Assembly (NCBI RefSeq): GCF_017832975.1
Contig: NZ_JAFIBI010000001.1
Coordinates: 1,488,001 to 1,552,000 of the forward strand
DNA from: Arthrobacter sp. PvP023
GTDB taxonomy: Bacteria > Actinomycetota > Actinomycetes > Actinomycetales > Micrococcaceae
Direction of reading: 5' to 3'
Length of the DNA: 64,000 nt
Under the pieces are notes generated by a model. That model saw nothing but the letters and a program-made list of their open reading frames with translations. It searched no databases and was not told the origin of the DNA. Shown in pieces: positions 25,733-34,661 of this stretch. The stretch's first letter is position 1. Every line of letters begins with the position of its first letter. The position numbers were made by a program, and so were the translations under genes.

Positions 25733-26707
25733 ATGAACGATCTCCCGCCGCTGCTTCTCGCCCGCGACCGCCTCCTGCACGGACTGACAGCGAAGGACCT
25801 GGCTCGGCGTGCAGCGTCGGGTGCGCTCGTGAGAATCCGGCACGGGGTGTACGTAGACGGGCCGGCCTGGCGTGAACTCGTGCCCTGGGAACAGTACCGG
25901 CTCCGTGTCCAGGCTGCTGCGGAAACGCACCACAGCCCCACCGTTTTTGCCCGGCACTCCGCGGCAAGCGTGTGGAAGATTCCCACGATGGGCGTGCGCC
26001 ATCCCGTTCAGGCACTGACGCTGAAGAACGACGGCGGCCGGTCCCGCGCCGGTGTCCGCCGCTACTTCGCTGATCCGTCAGGCCTGACAGTTGTCCGGCG
26101 GGAGGGCCTGCTGGTCACGGACCGCATCCGGACCGTTCTGGACCTTGCCGCGTTCACGCCGTTCACCGAGGCTGCCGTGCCCTTGGACCATGTGCTCAAG
26201 CCGGACCGCACTGGCGGGTTGCGGGCCCTGACCTTGGATAACCTGACGGCCGGCATCGGGTCGAATTACACAGGCGCAGCGCAAAGGAGGATCCGCACGG
26301 CGCTGTCGTTCGCGGATCCTCTTTCCGGGTCGGCGGGGGAGTCCTACAGCCGCTCGCTGATGCACGTGGCCGGCCTCGAACCACCGGTCCTGCAGCAGGC
26401 GGTCTACGACTCCGACGGCCTGGTGGGCTACGCAGATTTCTATTGGAAGCAGGCAAAGGTGGTCGGAGAGTTCGACGGCGTGGCCAAGTACGTCAAACCG
26501 GAGTTCCTGATGGGCCGGACGGCGTCCCAGGCGGTGGTGGACGAAAAGGGGCGTGAGAACCGTATCCGCGCCGCCGGCTTCAAGGTGGTGCGGTGGGACT
26601 GGGCCGACCTGATGGAACCCGGCAGGCTGGAACGCATGTTGGCAGCGGGTGGCGTGCCCCGCCGTCGTGCCCGTTCAGCCGACTTCGACGCGCGAAATGC
26701 CCCATGA
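25733..26707 (+). CDS. AbiEi-like protein with endonuclease-type C terminus
   Basis: 324 residues. The N-terminal third resembles the winged-helix region of type IV antitoxin AbiEi/DUF4095-type proteins (LLARDRLLHGLTAKDLARRAASGALVRIRHGVYV). The C-terminal part has the core of a restriction-endonuclease-like (DUF559/Vsr-type) fold: VGYADFYWK, KVVGEFDGVAKY, then KGRENRIRAAGFKVVRWDWADL, giving the D...E-x-D arrangement. DNA cleavage is possible but unproven. No partner toxin gene is adjacent. The gene is bracketed by palindromes A1 and A2, and its stop codon lies in the outer left arm of A2. Confidence 0.65.
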   Translation: MNDLPPLLLARDRLLHGLTAKDLARRAASGALVRIRHGVYVDGPAWRELVPWEQYRLRVQAAAETHHSPTVFARHSAASVWKIPTMGVRHPVQALTLKNDGGRSRAGVRRYFADPSGLTVVRREGLLVTDRIRTVLDLAAFTPFTEAAVPLDHVLKPDRTGGLRALTLDNLTAGIGSNYTGAAQRRIRTALSFADPLSGSAGESYSRSLMHVAGLEPPVLQQAVYDSDGLVGYADFYWKQAKVVGEFDGVAKYVKPEFLMGRTASQAVVDEKGRENRIRAAGFKVVRWDWADLMEPGRLERMLAAGGVPRRRARSADFDARNAP

Positions 26708-26709
26708 CG

Positions 26710-26759
26710 CGCAAATGCCCTGGCGCACCCGGAAATCCAGGTGCGCCAGGGCATTTGCG
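26710..26759. repeat. palindrome A2 downstream of endonuclease-like gene
   Basis: Perfect 20-bp arms (26710-26729 and 26740-26759), left arm CGCAAATGCCCTGGCGCACC, with a 10-nt loop. The pairing can be extended outward with mismatches (CGCGCGAAATGCCCC against GGGGCACGTACGCC), giving about 45-nt arms from roughly 26690 to 26785. It lies between the convergent endonuclease-like gene and the ABC ATPase gene and could terminate both. Confidence 0.95.
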
Positions 26760-26794
26760 TAGCGCCGGGGCACGTACGCCTCGAAAACAGGAGC

Positions 26795-27604
26795 CTAACC
26801 CGAGATGTCGATGTGCGTCGGGTCCAGGACGCGCTTGAGGAATTCCTTGGTGCGGGACTGCGTGGGGGCGCTGATGACCTGCTCGGCTATGCCTTCCTCG
26901 ACCACAACGCCGCCGTCCATGAAGACCACGCGGTCGGCCACTTCGCGGGCGAAGCCCATCTCATGGGTCACCACCAGCATGGTCATGCCCTCCTTGGCCA
27001 GGTTCCGCATGACCGACAGGACGTCGCCCACCGTCTCCGGGTCGAGGGCCGACGTGGGCTCGTCGAACAGCATGAGCTCGGGGTCCATGCTCAGCGCGCG
27101 GGCGATGGCAACGCGCTGCTGCTGGCCGCCGGAGAGCTGGTCCGGGAAGCGGTCGGCCAGGTGGCCAAGGCCCACGCGGTCCAGGTTGGCCTGCGCCACC
27201 TTGTCCGCCTCGGCCTGCCCGCGCTTGAGCACCTTGGTCTGAGCGATGGTGCAGTTCTGCCGGGCGTTCAAGTGCGGGAACAGGTTGAACTGCTGGAACA
27301 CCATGCCCACCTTGCGGCGCATCTTGTCGATGTCCACGTCCGGGTCGGTGGCCTCGAAGCCGCCCACGTGGATGGTGCCCTCGTTGGGCTGCTCGAGCAG
27401 GTTCACGCACCGCAGCAGGGTGGACTTGCCGGAGCCGGACGGGCCGATCAGGCAGACAACCTCGCCGGGGGCAACGTCCAGGCTGATGCCCTTGAGGACT
27501 TCGTTGGAGCCGTAAGACTTGCGGAGGTCCTTCAGGGAAACTCCGGCTGCATGGACGGATCCACTGGTACCGGCGCTGCCGGAGGAGTGTACGACGTCGT
27601 TCAT
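26795..27604 (-). CDS. polar amino acid ABC transporter ATPase
   Basis: 269 residues, GlnQ/GluA-type. Walker [11 protein letters not shown]-loop [12 protein letters not shown], signature LSGGQQQR, Walker [14 protein letters not shown] and the switch His VTHEMGFA are all present. It is the last gene of a three-gene importer operon (binding protein, permease, ATPase). The substrate is probably glutamate, glutamine or another polar amino acid. Confidence 0.92.
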   Translation of the reverse strand: MNDVVHSSGSAGTSGSVHAAGVSLKDLRKSYGSNEVLKGISLDVAPGEVVCLIGPSGSGKSTLLRCVNLLEQPNEGTIHVGGFEATDPDVDIDKMRRKVGMVFQQFNLFPHLNARQNCTIAQTKVLKRGQAEADKVAQANLDRVGLGHLADRFPDQLSGGQQQRVAIARALSMDPELMLFDEPTSALDPETVGDVLSVMRNLAKEGMTMLVVTHEMGFAREVADRVVFMDGGVVVEEGIAEQVISAPTQSRTKEFLKRVLDPTHIDISG

Positions 27605-27615
27605 GACTATCCTGC

Positions 27616-28407
27616 CTATCGCTTCGTCCGCGCGGAGCGGCTTTCGAACTTCCGGGCCAAAAGGCTCAGCGGGATGGTGATCACCAGGTAGAAGGCACCG
27701 GCCACGAGGAGCGGGGTGAGCCCTGCGCCCAGGCTGGAGATGCCGTCGCGGCCGAACTTGGTGAGCTCATATTGCGAGGCGGTGAGGCCCAGCACGTAGA
27801 TCAGCGAGGAGTCCTTGGTCAGGAGGATGACCTCGTTGGTCAGAGGCGGCAGCACGATCCGGAACGCCTGGGGGATCACGATGGACACCATGGCGCGCCA
27901 CTGGGGCATGCCGAGCGACCGGGCGGCTTCCAGCTGGCCCTTGGGCACCGCCTGCAGGCCGGCACGGAGCGTTTCGGCGATGTAGGCCGCGGCCACCATG
28001 CCCAGGGAAATCATCACCACAATGGTCACGTTCCACTGCACGCCGAATGCGAGGGGCACACCGTAACCGAAGGCGATGAACACCAGCAGGGCGGGGATGC
28101 CCCGGAAGAACTCGATGTAGCCGGTGGCGAGCCAGCGGTACAGCGGGAAGCTGGAGAGCTTCATGAGTGCCAGCAGCAGGCCGCCGGACAGGCCCACAAT
28201 GAAGCCGAGGGCCGTGTAGATGAGGGTGTTCTTGAGGCCGGAGAAGAAGATGTCCGGGAACATCGGGCCGATCTTGGCGAAGTTGAAGACGCTGGTGCCG
28301 ATGGTCTTCCAGTCCGTGGCCAGAACCAGCGCGGCCACAGCCACAACGAAGATTCCGGCCTGGACGTACAGGCTGACTTTGGCTCGTTGACGTGCGGTCA
28401 TTGCCAT
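27616..28407 (-). CDS. polar amino acid ABC transporter permease
   Basis: 263 residues, HisM/GlnP family, with about five membrane segments. The coupling loop [19 protein letters not shown] is the typical sequence of this family. A single permease gene implies a homodimeric channel. Confidence 0.92.
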   Translation of the reverse strand: MAMTARQRAKVSLYVQAGIFVVAVAALVLATDWKTIGTSVFNFAKIGPMFPDIFFSGLKNTLIYTALGFIVGLSGGLLLALMKLSSFPLYRWLATGYIEFFRGIPALLVFIAFGYGVPLAFGVQWNVTIVVMISLGMVAAAYIAETLRAGLQAVPKGQLEAARSLGMPQWRAMVSIVIPQAFRIVLPPLTNEVILLTKDSSLIYVLGLTASQYELTKFGRDGISSLGAGLTPLLVAGAFYLVITIPLSLLARKFESRSARTKR

Positions 28408-28503
28408 GGTGTTCTCACATTCGTTTGCGCAGTGAGGGCCCCGTACAGGCTGATGAACAGGTGCTGAACGGGGCCCCGGCTGCGTAGGTCTCTGGAGCGT
28501 GTG

Positions 28504-29307
28504 CTACTTGGCGGCTTCGCCGAACCAGGTGGTCTCGTACTTCTTCAAGGAGCCGTCGTCGGTCAGGCGCTTGAGCGTGGAGTTGACCTGGTCAGCCATG
28601 GCCGTGTTGCCCTTTTTGATGGAGATGCCCAGCTTCTCGCCCGTGGCGTAGTTTTCCACGCGCTTGTACTTGGGGTCGTCCTTGATGGCGTAGGCCAGGA
28701 CGGACTGGTTGCCGAGGGCGGCGTCGATGGTGCCGGCCTGGAGAGCCTGGACCAGGAGTCCGGAATCTTCGAACTGCTGGGCGTCGATGCCCTTTTCCTG
28801 CGCGTACTTGGCGCCGGTGGTGGCCTGCTGCACGCCCACCTTCTTGCCCTTGGCGCTGTCGATGTCCTTGATGCCGGACGCTTCGCTGGCCACGAGGGTG
28901 AGGTCGTCGTCCATATACGGGTTGGAGAAGTCCATGACAGCCTTGCGGGTGTCCGTGATGGAGACCGAGGAGATGGAAACGTCGCAGCCGGTGAGGGCGG
29001 TGCCGGTTTCGATGGCCTCGAAGGAGCTGTCCACCACGCTGAGCTCGGCCTTCAGGTCCTTGGCGACCTCGGCGGCGATGTCCATGTCGAAGCCGACAAT
29101 CTTGCCGTCCTTCTGGAACTCGAACGGCTCGTAGGGGACGTCGGAGCAAACGGTCAGCTTGCCGGCGTTGATGAGCTGGACGCCGCCCGCGGAGGACGCA
29201 GCGGGGGTGGAGCTGCCGCCGCAGGCCGTGAGGGACAGGGCGCCGACGGCGAGGATTGCGGCTGCCTTGGCGGCCAGCTTTGCCGTGGCGGAGGACATGG
29301 GCTGCAT
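28504..29307 (-). CDS. amino-acid-binding lipoprotein
   Basis: 267 residues. Lipoprotein signal with lipobox LSLTACGG, followed by a Ser/Ala linker and a family 3 solute-binding domain (LTVCSDVPYEPFEFQKDGKIVGFDMD). First gene of the importer operon. The upstream 187-bp spacer is markedly AT-rich around 29340-29425 and must hold the promoter; several -10-like boxes are possible there. Confidence 0.92.
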   Translation of the reverse strand: MQPMSSATAKLAAKAAAILAVGALSLTACGGSSTPAASSAGGVQLINAGKLTVCSDVPYEPFEFQKDGKIVGFDMDIAAEVAKDLKAELSVVDSSFEAIETGTALTGCDVSISSVSITDTRKAVMDFSNPYMDDDLTLVASEASGIKDIDSAKGKKVGVQQATTGAKYAQEKGIDAQQFEDSGLLVQALQAGTIDAALGNQSVLAYAIKDDPKYKRVENYATGEKLGISIKKGNTAMADQVNSTLKRLTDDGSLKKYETTWFGEAAK

Positions 29308-29494
29308 AGTTTCTTACCTTTTGTTGCAGGGGTATGCGTGACTAAAACGGCTTATAGTGTATCGCCGAATAAGAGATGTGCATCACAGAAAACTTAGTTT
29401 CACTATTGGATAACTAATATCGAGGCTAGCGCAAGACCCCGCGCCGGAGGATTGTCTGAAATCCCGGACTCTCGGCCCGGACCTACCCGTGGCT

Positions 29495-30895
29495 CTAGCT
29501 TTTGATCCCCAGCGACTCCAGCATCGGCCGGAACTTGGCCCAGGTCTCCGCGAGTTCAGCCTCGGGATGCGAGCCCTCCACAATGCCGCACCCGGCGTAG
29601 AGCCGCACCGTGTCCGGCGCCTCGACGACGGCGCCGCGCAGCGCGATGCCCCATTCGCCGTTCCCTGCCGCATCCAGCCAGCCCACCGGTCCGGCGTACG
29701 GCCCGCGGTCCATGTGTTCCAGCTTGCGGATCAGCGCGCCGGCCACGGTGGTGGGAGTTCCACAGACCGCGGCCGTGGGGTGCAGCGCGTTGATCAACGC
29801 AAGGCAGGTGGGCACGTGTCCCTCCACCTCGGTCAGTTCGGCCTTCACGTCCGAGGCCAGGTGCCACACGTTCGGCAGCTCCAGGATGAACGGTTCGCTG
29901 TGCGCGTTCATGGCCTCGGAGAACGGCGCCAGCTGGGTGGTGAGCGACTGGATCGCAATCTCATGCTCGTGCCGCTGCTTCTCGGACCCCGCCAGCACAC
30001 GCTCGGCGAATTCCAGCGGCGAGCCGTCCATCCCCTCGGCATCGCGCCGGTCCAGGGTTCCGGCCAGGACCCGGGCCTGGGCAGTCCGCCCCTCCACCTG
30101 GATCAGCATTTCCGGGGTCGACCCCACCAGGCCGTCCACGCCGTAGGTCCAGCATTCGCGGTACCGGACGGCCAGCTGGCGCAGGATTTCCGCGGCATTC
30201 ACGCCCTCCGGAATCGTCGCCACGATGTCCCGGGCCAGCACCAGCTTCTCCAGCTTGCCGGTCCGGATTTCCTCGACGCCCGCGGCCACCGCGGCCATCC
30301 AGTCGTGCTCGCTGAGCGATCCGGTTTCAAGTTTAGGTACGACGTCGGCGCCCGGGTTTGCGGTCACGCCGCCGCCGGGACGGTTGCCCGGTGAAAGCAC
30401 GACGGCGGTGTCCCGCAGCTCGGTTTCCAGCAGTTCGGCGTCCAAAGAGTCAGGGTCCAGCGGGTCGGCCTTGAGCCAGCGCTCCAGGGCGGCGAGGGCG
30501 CCCGCTTCGGTGAGTTCGCCGTCGTCGAACGTTAACTGGGTGAGCCAAGCGCGGCCGTCCCTGACCCCCACAACGATCTCGGGAACGATCAGCCGTGAAC
30601 GGTGCGTGGACACCTTGGAGAACGCGAACGAGCCGAAGGCCACCGGGCCGGTGCCAGGGCACTCCACCGAGTCGGTGACGTCCGCCTCAAGTACCAGGTG
30701 CCGCCACCAGATGTCGGCCTCGAGGAAACGCTCGGGCCCGGTGGCGGTGAAGCGGGCGATCTCGCCGAAGCCCACCAGCCCGGCCTCGCGGCGGGTCCAG
30801 CAGAGGACATCGTCCCGGACCAGAAATGACGGCAGCCCCCCGGAGAATGATTTTCCATCCAGAGGGACTGTCAAGGTGCGGAACGTACTCGTCAT
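29495..30895 (-). CDS. menF: isochorismate synthase
   Basis: 466 residues, chorismate-binding family, converting chorismate to isochorismate as the first menaquinone step. Conserved C-terminal blocks are visible: LEKLVLARDIVA, GSTPEMLIQVEG, AGTLDRR, AVCGTPTTVA, and YAGPVGWLD followed by IALRGAVVE and AGCGIVEGSHPEAELAETWAKF. I chose the ATG at 30895; the upstream extension of the frame is a shadow of menG. It is divergent from menG across a 130-bp promoter region. A siderophore-type isochorismate synthase is the alternative, but the men context favours MenF. Confidence 0.9.
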   Translation of the reverse strand: MTSTFRTLTVPLDGKSFSGGLPSFLVRDDVLCWTRREAGLVGFGEIARFTATGPERFLEADIWWRHLVLEADVTDSVECPGTGPVAFGSFAFSKVSTHRSRLIVPEIVVGVRDGRAWLTQLTFDDGELTEAGALAALERWLKADPLDPDSLDAELLETELRDTAVVLSPGNRPGGGVTANPGADVVPKLETGSLSEHDWMAAVAAGVEEIRTGKLEKLVLARDIVATIPEGVNAAEILRQLAVRYRECWTYGVDGLVGSTPEMLIQVEGRTAQARVLAGTLDRRDAEGMDGSPLEFAERVLAGSEKQRHEHEIAIQSLTTQLAPFSEAMNAHSEPFILELPNVWHLASDVKAELTEVEGHVPTCLALINALHPTAAVCGTPTTVAGALIRKLEHMDRGPYAGPVGWLDAAGNGEWGIALRGAVVEAPDTVRLYAGCGIVEGSHPEAELAETWAKFRPMLESLGIKS

Positions 30896-30901
30896 GATGA
30901 G

Positions 30902-30907
30902 ATAACA
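30902..30907 (-). promoter_or_regulatory. menF -10 box, possible leaderless transcript
   Basis: On the minus strand TGTTAT is followed by 6 nt and then the menF ATG, the same geometry as for menC and menG. No Shine-Dalgarno is visible. Confidence 0.4.
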
Positions 30908-31013
30908 GTACTCCCGAGTGTGGCCGGCACCTTGTTGGGGCGAACGCCGCCGCGCAGCTTTCAGCCCACAGCCCAAAGAATCGCCGTGGTTCGTGGGTCC
31001 GCCCAACATTTGA

Positions 31014-31019
31014 GACAAT
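31014..31019 (+). promoter_or_regulatory. menG -10 box, predicted leaderless transcript
   Basis: GACAAT followed by 6 nt and the GTG start at 31026. The expected transcription start falls on the G of GTG. Confidence 0.5.
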
Positions 31020-31025
31020 GACAGG

Positions 31026-31799
31026 GTGAACCGAGCATCCTTGGATAAGCGTCCGGACGAAGTAGCCACGATGTTTGACGACGTCGCCCCCAAATACGAC
31101 GTCGTGAATGATGTCCTGTCCATGGGACAGACGCGCCGCTGGCGTCGGGTAGTCGTCGAAGCAATGGACGTGAAGGCCGGCCAGCGCGTGCTGGACCTCG
31201 CCGCAGGAACGGGCACCTCCAGCGAGCCCTACGCGGACGCGGGGATCGACGTCGTCGCCTGCGATTTCTCCCTGGGAATGCTCAAAGTGGGCAAGCGCCG
31301 CCGCCCGGATATCAACTTCATCGCCGGCGACGCCACGCGCCTGCCGTTCGCGGACAACAGCTTCGACGCCACCACCATCTCCTTCGGGCTCCGCAACGTC
31401 AATGAGCCCAAGAAGGCCCTGGCCGAGATGCTGCGCGTCACCAAGCCCGGCGGCAAGCTGGTGATTGCCGAGTTCTCCCAGCCCGTCGTGCCGCTGTGGC
31501 GCACCATGTACACCGAATACCTCATGCGCGCCCTGCCGGCCATCGCCGTGAAGGTCTCGTCCAACCCGGACGCCTACGTCTACCTCGCCGAGTCCATCCG
31601 CGCCTGGCCGGACCAGGACCACCTGGCCGGCTGGCTGCAGGAATCCGGCTGGGAAAAGGTCACCTACCGCAACCTCAGCGGCGGCATCGTGGCCGTCCAC
31701 CGTGCGCACAAGCCGTTGTCCGGCAGCGCGGCGGCCATCGCCAACCACACCGGCCCCGTGGCGAAACTCCGCCGCAACATCACCCGGCCGGCGAGCTAG
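31026..31799 (+). CDS. menG: demethylmenaquinone methyltransferase
   Basis: 257 residues, UbiE/MenG family; methylates the naphthoquinone ring with SAM. Seen: N-terminal [26 protein letters not shown] motif [27 protein letters not shown], and the family signature SFGLRNV. GTG start. It heads an operon with menJ and a polyprenyl synthase (gaps 11 and 9 nt). Confidence 0.95.
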   Translation: MNRASLDKRPDEVATMFDDVAPKYDVVNDVLSMGQTRRWRRVVVEAMDVKAGQRVLDLAAGTGTSSEPYADAGIDVVACDFSLGMLKVGKRRRPDINFIAGDATRLPFADNSFDATTISFGLRNVNEPKKALAEMLRVTKPGGKLVIAEFSQPVVPLWRTMYTEYLMRALPAIAVKVSSNPDAYVYLAESIRAWPDQDHLAGWLQESGWEKVTYRNLSGGIVAVHRAHKPLSGSAAAIANHTGPVAKLRRNITRPAS

Positions 31800-31810
31800 C
31801 CGAACCTGCC

Positions 31811-33145
31811 GTGAACGTACTGATCGTCGGCGCCGGCCCTGCGGGGTCCACTGCCGCCTACTACCTCGCCAAGGCCGGCATCCCCGTCACGGTGCTGGAA
31901 AAAACCAGGTTCCCGCGCGAAAAGGTCTGCGGCGACGGCCTCACTCCGCGCGCCGTCCGCGAGATCCAAAAGCTCGGCCTGCCGCACGCCGAAGAGGGTG
32001 GCTGGCGGCGCAACAAGGGCCTCCGGCTGATCGCAGGCGGCCGCACCATCGAGCTGCCCTGGCCCGAAGTCTCCGATTTCCCCACCTACGGCCTGATCCG
32101 CACGCGCCTGGGCTTCGACGAAGAGCTGGCCCGGCACGCAGAGGCCGCCGGCGCCACCATTCTCGAGGGGCACAGCGTCACCGAAGCCCTCCGCGCGCCG
32201 GACGGCCGCGTCATCGGTGCCCGCGCTGCCCTGCTTGACGAGTCCGGACGCAAGACGGGGGAGACGCGCGACTTCCATGCCGACGTCGTCCTCGCAGCAG
32301 ACGGAAACTCGTCCCGGACCGCCGTGTCCGTCGGCATCCAGAAGCGCGACGACCGCCCGCTCGGCGTCGCCGTGCGCACGTACTTCACGAGTCCCCGCCA
32401 CGACGACGACTGGATGGAGGGCTGGCTGGAGCTCCCCGGCCGCGACGGGAAACTGCTCCCCGGCTATGGCTGGGTGTTCGGCGTAGGCGACGGCACCTCC
32501 AACGTGGGCCTGGGCATCCTGAACTCCTCCAAGGAATTCGGCAAGCTCGACTACAAGCAGGTCCTCCGCGAATGGACCGCCGGCATGCCCGCCGAGTGGG
32601 GCTTCACGCCCGAGAACCAGGTGGGCGAGATCCGCGGCGCCGCGCTGCCCATGGGCTTCAACCGCACCCCGCACTACTACCCGGGCCTGCTGCTCCTTGG
32701 CGACGCCGGCGGCATGGTGTCCCCGTTCAACGGCGAGGGCATCTCCTACGCCATGGAATCCGCCCGCTTTGCGGCCGAATACATCATCGACGCCAGCACC
32801 TGGCAGAGCCGCTACGCCAAGTGGACGCACGACGACGCCGACCTCCACTTCAAGGGGTACGCGGACTATGTGCGCGGCCAGTGGGGAAGCCACTTCACCT
32901 TGGGCCGCGCGTTCGCCTCAGTGATCGGCAAGCCGTCCGTGATGAAGCTCGCGCTCCGCACTGGCATGCCGTTGCCCGCACTCATGAAGTTCGTAGTCCG
33001 GCTGATGGCCAACGTCACGGATGAATCAGCCAAGGGATTCGAGGACAGGGTGATCAGGCTCCTGGAGGCCCTGGTGCCCGCCACCTCCAACACCTCCCTG
33101 TCCCCGTCCAGCTACACATCCGCGGTTTCCGCAACAAAAAGTTAG
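31811..33145 (+). CDS. menJ: geranylgeranyl reductase family, MenJ-like
   Basis: 444 residues. N-terminal FAD dinucleotide fold NVLIVGAGPAGSTAAYYLAKAG, then EKTRFPREKVCGDGLTPRAV, and the second FAD motif LLLGDAGGMVSPFNGEGISYAM. The mycobacterial homologue MenJ saturates one isoprene unit of menaquinone, and the neighbours here (menG before, polyprenyl synthase after) match that role. GTG start 11 nt after menG; the frame upstream of it is a shadow of menG. Confidence 0.9.
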   Translation: MNVLIVGAGPAGSTAAYYLAKAGIPVTVLEKTRFPREKVCGDGLTPRAVREIQKLGLPHAEEGGWRRNKGLRLIAGGRTIELPWPEVSDFPTYGLIRTRLGFDEELARHAEAAGATILEGHSVTEALRAPDGRVIGARAALLDESGRKTGETRDFHADVVLAADGNSSRTAVSVGIQKRDDRPLGVAVRTYFTSPRHDDDWMEGWLELPGRDGKLLPGYGWVFGVGDGTSNVGLGILNSSKEFGKLDYKQVLREWTAGMPAEWGFTPENQVGEIRGAALPMGFNRTPHYYPGLLLLGDAGGMVSPFNGEGISYAMESARFAAEYIIDASTWQSRYAKWTHDDADLHFKGYADYVRGQWGSHFTLGRAFASVIGKPSVMKLALRTGMPLPALMKFVVRLMANVTDESAKGFEDRVIRLLEALVPATSNTSLSPSSYTSAVSATKS

Positions 33146-33154
33146 GGTTAACCC

Positions 33155-34258
33155 GTGACGAACTCTGCCAAGCACAGCTGGACCCACGCCGGACACGGCC
33201 TGCCGGACACCAGGGAGCCCGAGCCCAACACCACCGCCATCGCCACAGGACTCCAGCTGCCGGCCGGTTTCGCCGCCATCGCGGACGACCCCGAGCTGGG
33301 CCCCGCCATCACCACCAACCTTGCCCGGGTGGAAAAGAAGCTCCGCGAGGCCATCGCCAACTCCGATCCGCTGGCCGACGCAACGTCGCGTCACCTGGTG
33401 GAAGCCGGCGGAAAGCGGATCCGCCCATTGCTGGCCCTGCTCTGCGCCCACCTCGGTGATGCCTCGCGTCCGGCCGTGGTGCAGGCCGCCGTGGTGGTTG
33501 AGCTCACCCACCTCGCCACGCTTTACCACGACGACGTGATGGACTCGGCCCCGTTCCGCCGCGGCGCCCCCACCGCGCACGAGGTCTGGGGCAACTCGGT
33601 GGCCGTGCTCACCGGAGACCTGATCTTCGCCCGCGCATCCATCCTCGTGTCCGAGCTCGGCTCCCGTGCGCTGGGAATCCAGGCCCGCACCTTCGAACGG
33701 CTCTGCCTGGGCCAGCTGCACGAGACCGTGGGACCCCGCCCCGACGAGGATCCTGTGGAGCACTACCTGTCCGTCATCGCGGACAAGACCGGCTCCCTGG
33801 TTGCTGCCTCCGGCCAGCTCGGTGCCATCTTCGCCGGCGCCGATGAAGCCTACGAACCGCTCCTGGTGGAGTACGGGGAGAAGATCGGTGTGGCCTTCCA
33901 GCTGGCCGACGACGTCATCGACGTTACCGGCATCAAGGTCAAGTCCGGCAAGTCCCCGGGCACGGATTTGCGCGAAGGGGTGCCCACCCTGCCGGTGCTG
34001 CTGCTGCGCAACGCTGCCGCCGAAGGTGACCAGTCCGCCGTCGAACTCCTGAAACTCATCGACGGCGACCTCTCCTCGGACGAGGCACTCGCTGCCGCCG
34101 TGGCAGGCCTGCGGGATCACCGGGTCACCGCGGAGTCGTGGGTCGTGGCTCGTGCTTGGGCCGATGAAGCCATCGCAGCACTGGCGCCACTGCCCGAAGG
34201 CGTGGTCAAGTCCTCGCTCACCAGCTTTGCGCTGGCCGTGGTGGACCGCGCGAGCTAG
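33155..34258 (+). CDS. polyprenyl diphosphate synthase (menaquinone side chain)
   Basis: 367 residues, trans-isoprenyl synthase family. First Asp-rich motif LYHDDVMDSA with the RRGAPTAHE continuation, second motif FQLADDVIDVTG, and KSPGTDLREGVPTLPVL. Makes the long prenyl chain attached to the menaquinone ring; exact length is not predictable by eye. GTG start. Last gene of the operon, followed by a strong hairpin at 34316. Confidence 0.93.
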   Translation: MTNSAKHSWTHAGHGLPDTREPEPNTTAIATGLQLPAGFAAIADDPELGPAITTNLARVEKKLREAIANSDPLADATSRHLVEAGGKRIRPLLALLCAHLGDASRPAVVQAAVVVELTHLATLYHDDVMDSAPFRRGAPTAHEVWGNSVAVLTGDLIFARASILVSELGSRALGIQARTFERLCLGQLHETVGPRPDEDPVEHYLSVIADKTGSLVAASGQLGAIFAGADEAYEPLLVEYGEKIGVAFQLADDVIDVTGIKVKSGKSPGTDLREGVPTLPVLLLRNAAAEGDQSAVELLKLIDGDLSSDEALAAAVAGLRDHRVTAESWVVARAWADEAIAALAPLPEGVVKSSLTSFALAVVDRAS

Positions 34259-34315
34259 TTTCCCTGGCGTCCTCGCGCCGGCCGCCGTCGGGCCCTGAAG
34301 TCCTTGGTTAAACGG

Positions 34316-34373
34316 AATGGCCCCGGTTCTTTGCAGCAGTACGAGTCATACGCTGCATCGAACCGGGGCCATT
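34316..34373 (+). terminator. terminator hairpin after the menaquinone operon
   Basis: Perfect 14-bp arms AATGGCCCCGGTTC and GAACCGGGGCCATT, with an inner GCAG/CTGC pairing inside the 30-nt loop, then TTCTCCGTT. The stem begins and ends in A/T, so it could work in both directions. Confidence 0.85.
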
Positions 34374-34661
34374 TCTCCGTTCGCATCAGATCCACCGGAG
34401 GCATTTAGTGGATCCGTGAAACAGTCTATGACAGCTTTGTCACAAATGCGAACCAGGGTGTTAATCGGCGTGTCACAGTTCCTTGGCGCGCTATGGCCAC
34501 CCGCCATGACCCTGTTTTGCCTACTGCGCCTGCGAAATAGGGGTAGCCACTGCGTGTCGCGGCTCCCGGTGGCGAAACAGGGTCGGCGCGGAGGCTACAG
34601 GTTGTCCACATAGCATCGCCGCGGTATGTTGCAGTCAAATTGCCGCACCCATCATGGCTCG
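34374..34661. other. intergenic region containing palindrome B1
   Basis: About 290 bp before the second endonuclease-like gene. Apart from palindrome B1 (34502-34590) I see only short AT-rich stretches (for example GTGAAACAGTCTATGACAGC near 34417) that could be part of a promoter. Confidence 0.5.
34502..34590. repeat. palindrome B1 upstream of second endonuclease-like gene
   Basis: GACCCTGTTTTGCC (34508-34521) pairs with GGCGAAACAGGGTC (34571-34584), 13 of 14 positions, across 49 nt. The inner part TGTCGCGGCTCCCGG resembles TATCGCCGGGGCTCCGG in B2 (35508-35604), and both share the ACAGGGTC right arm and a GCGGAGG right flank. Confidence 0.75.

Noticed and set aside
25733..26707. Type IV toxin-antitoxin (AbiE) system
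   Set aside because: Only an AbiEi-like N terminus is present; there is no AbiEii nucleotidyltransferase gene next to it, and the C terminus is nuclease-like.
30896..31216. N-terminal extension of isochorismate synthase
   Set aside because: It runs antisense through the menG start and lacks conserved sequence. The ATG at 30895 gives a normal-length protein.
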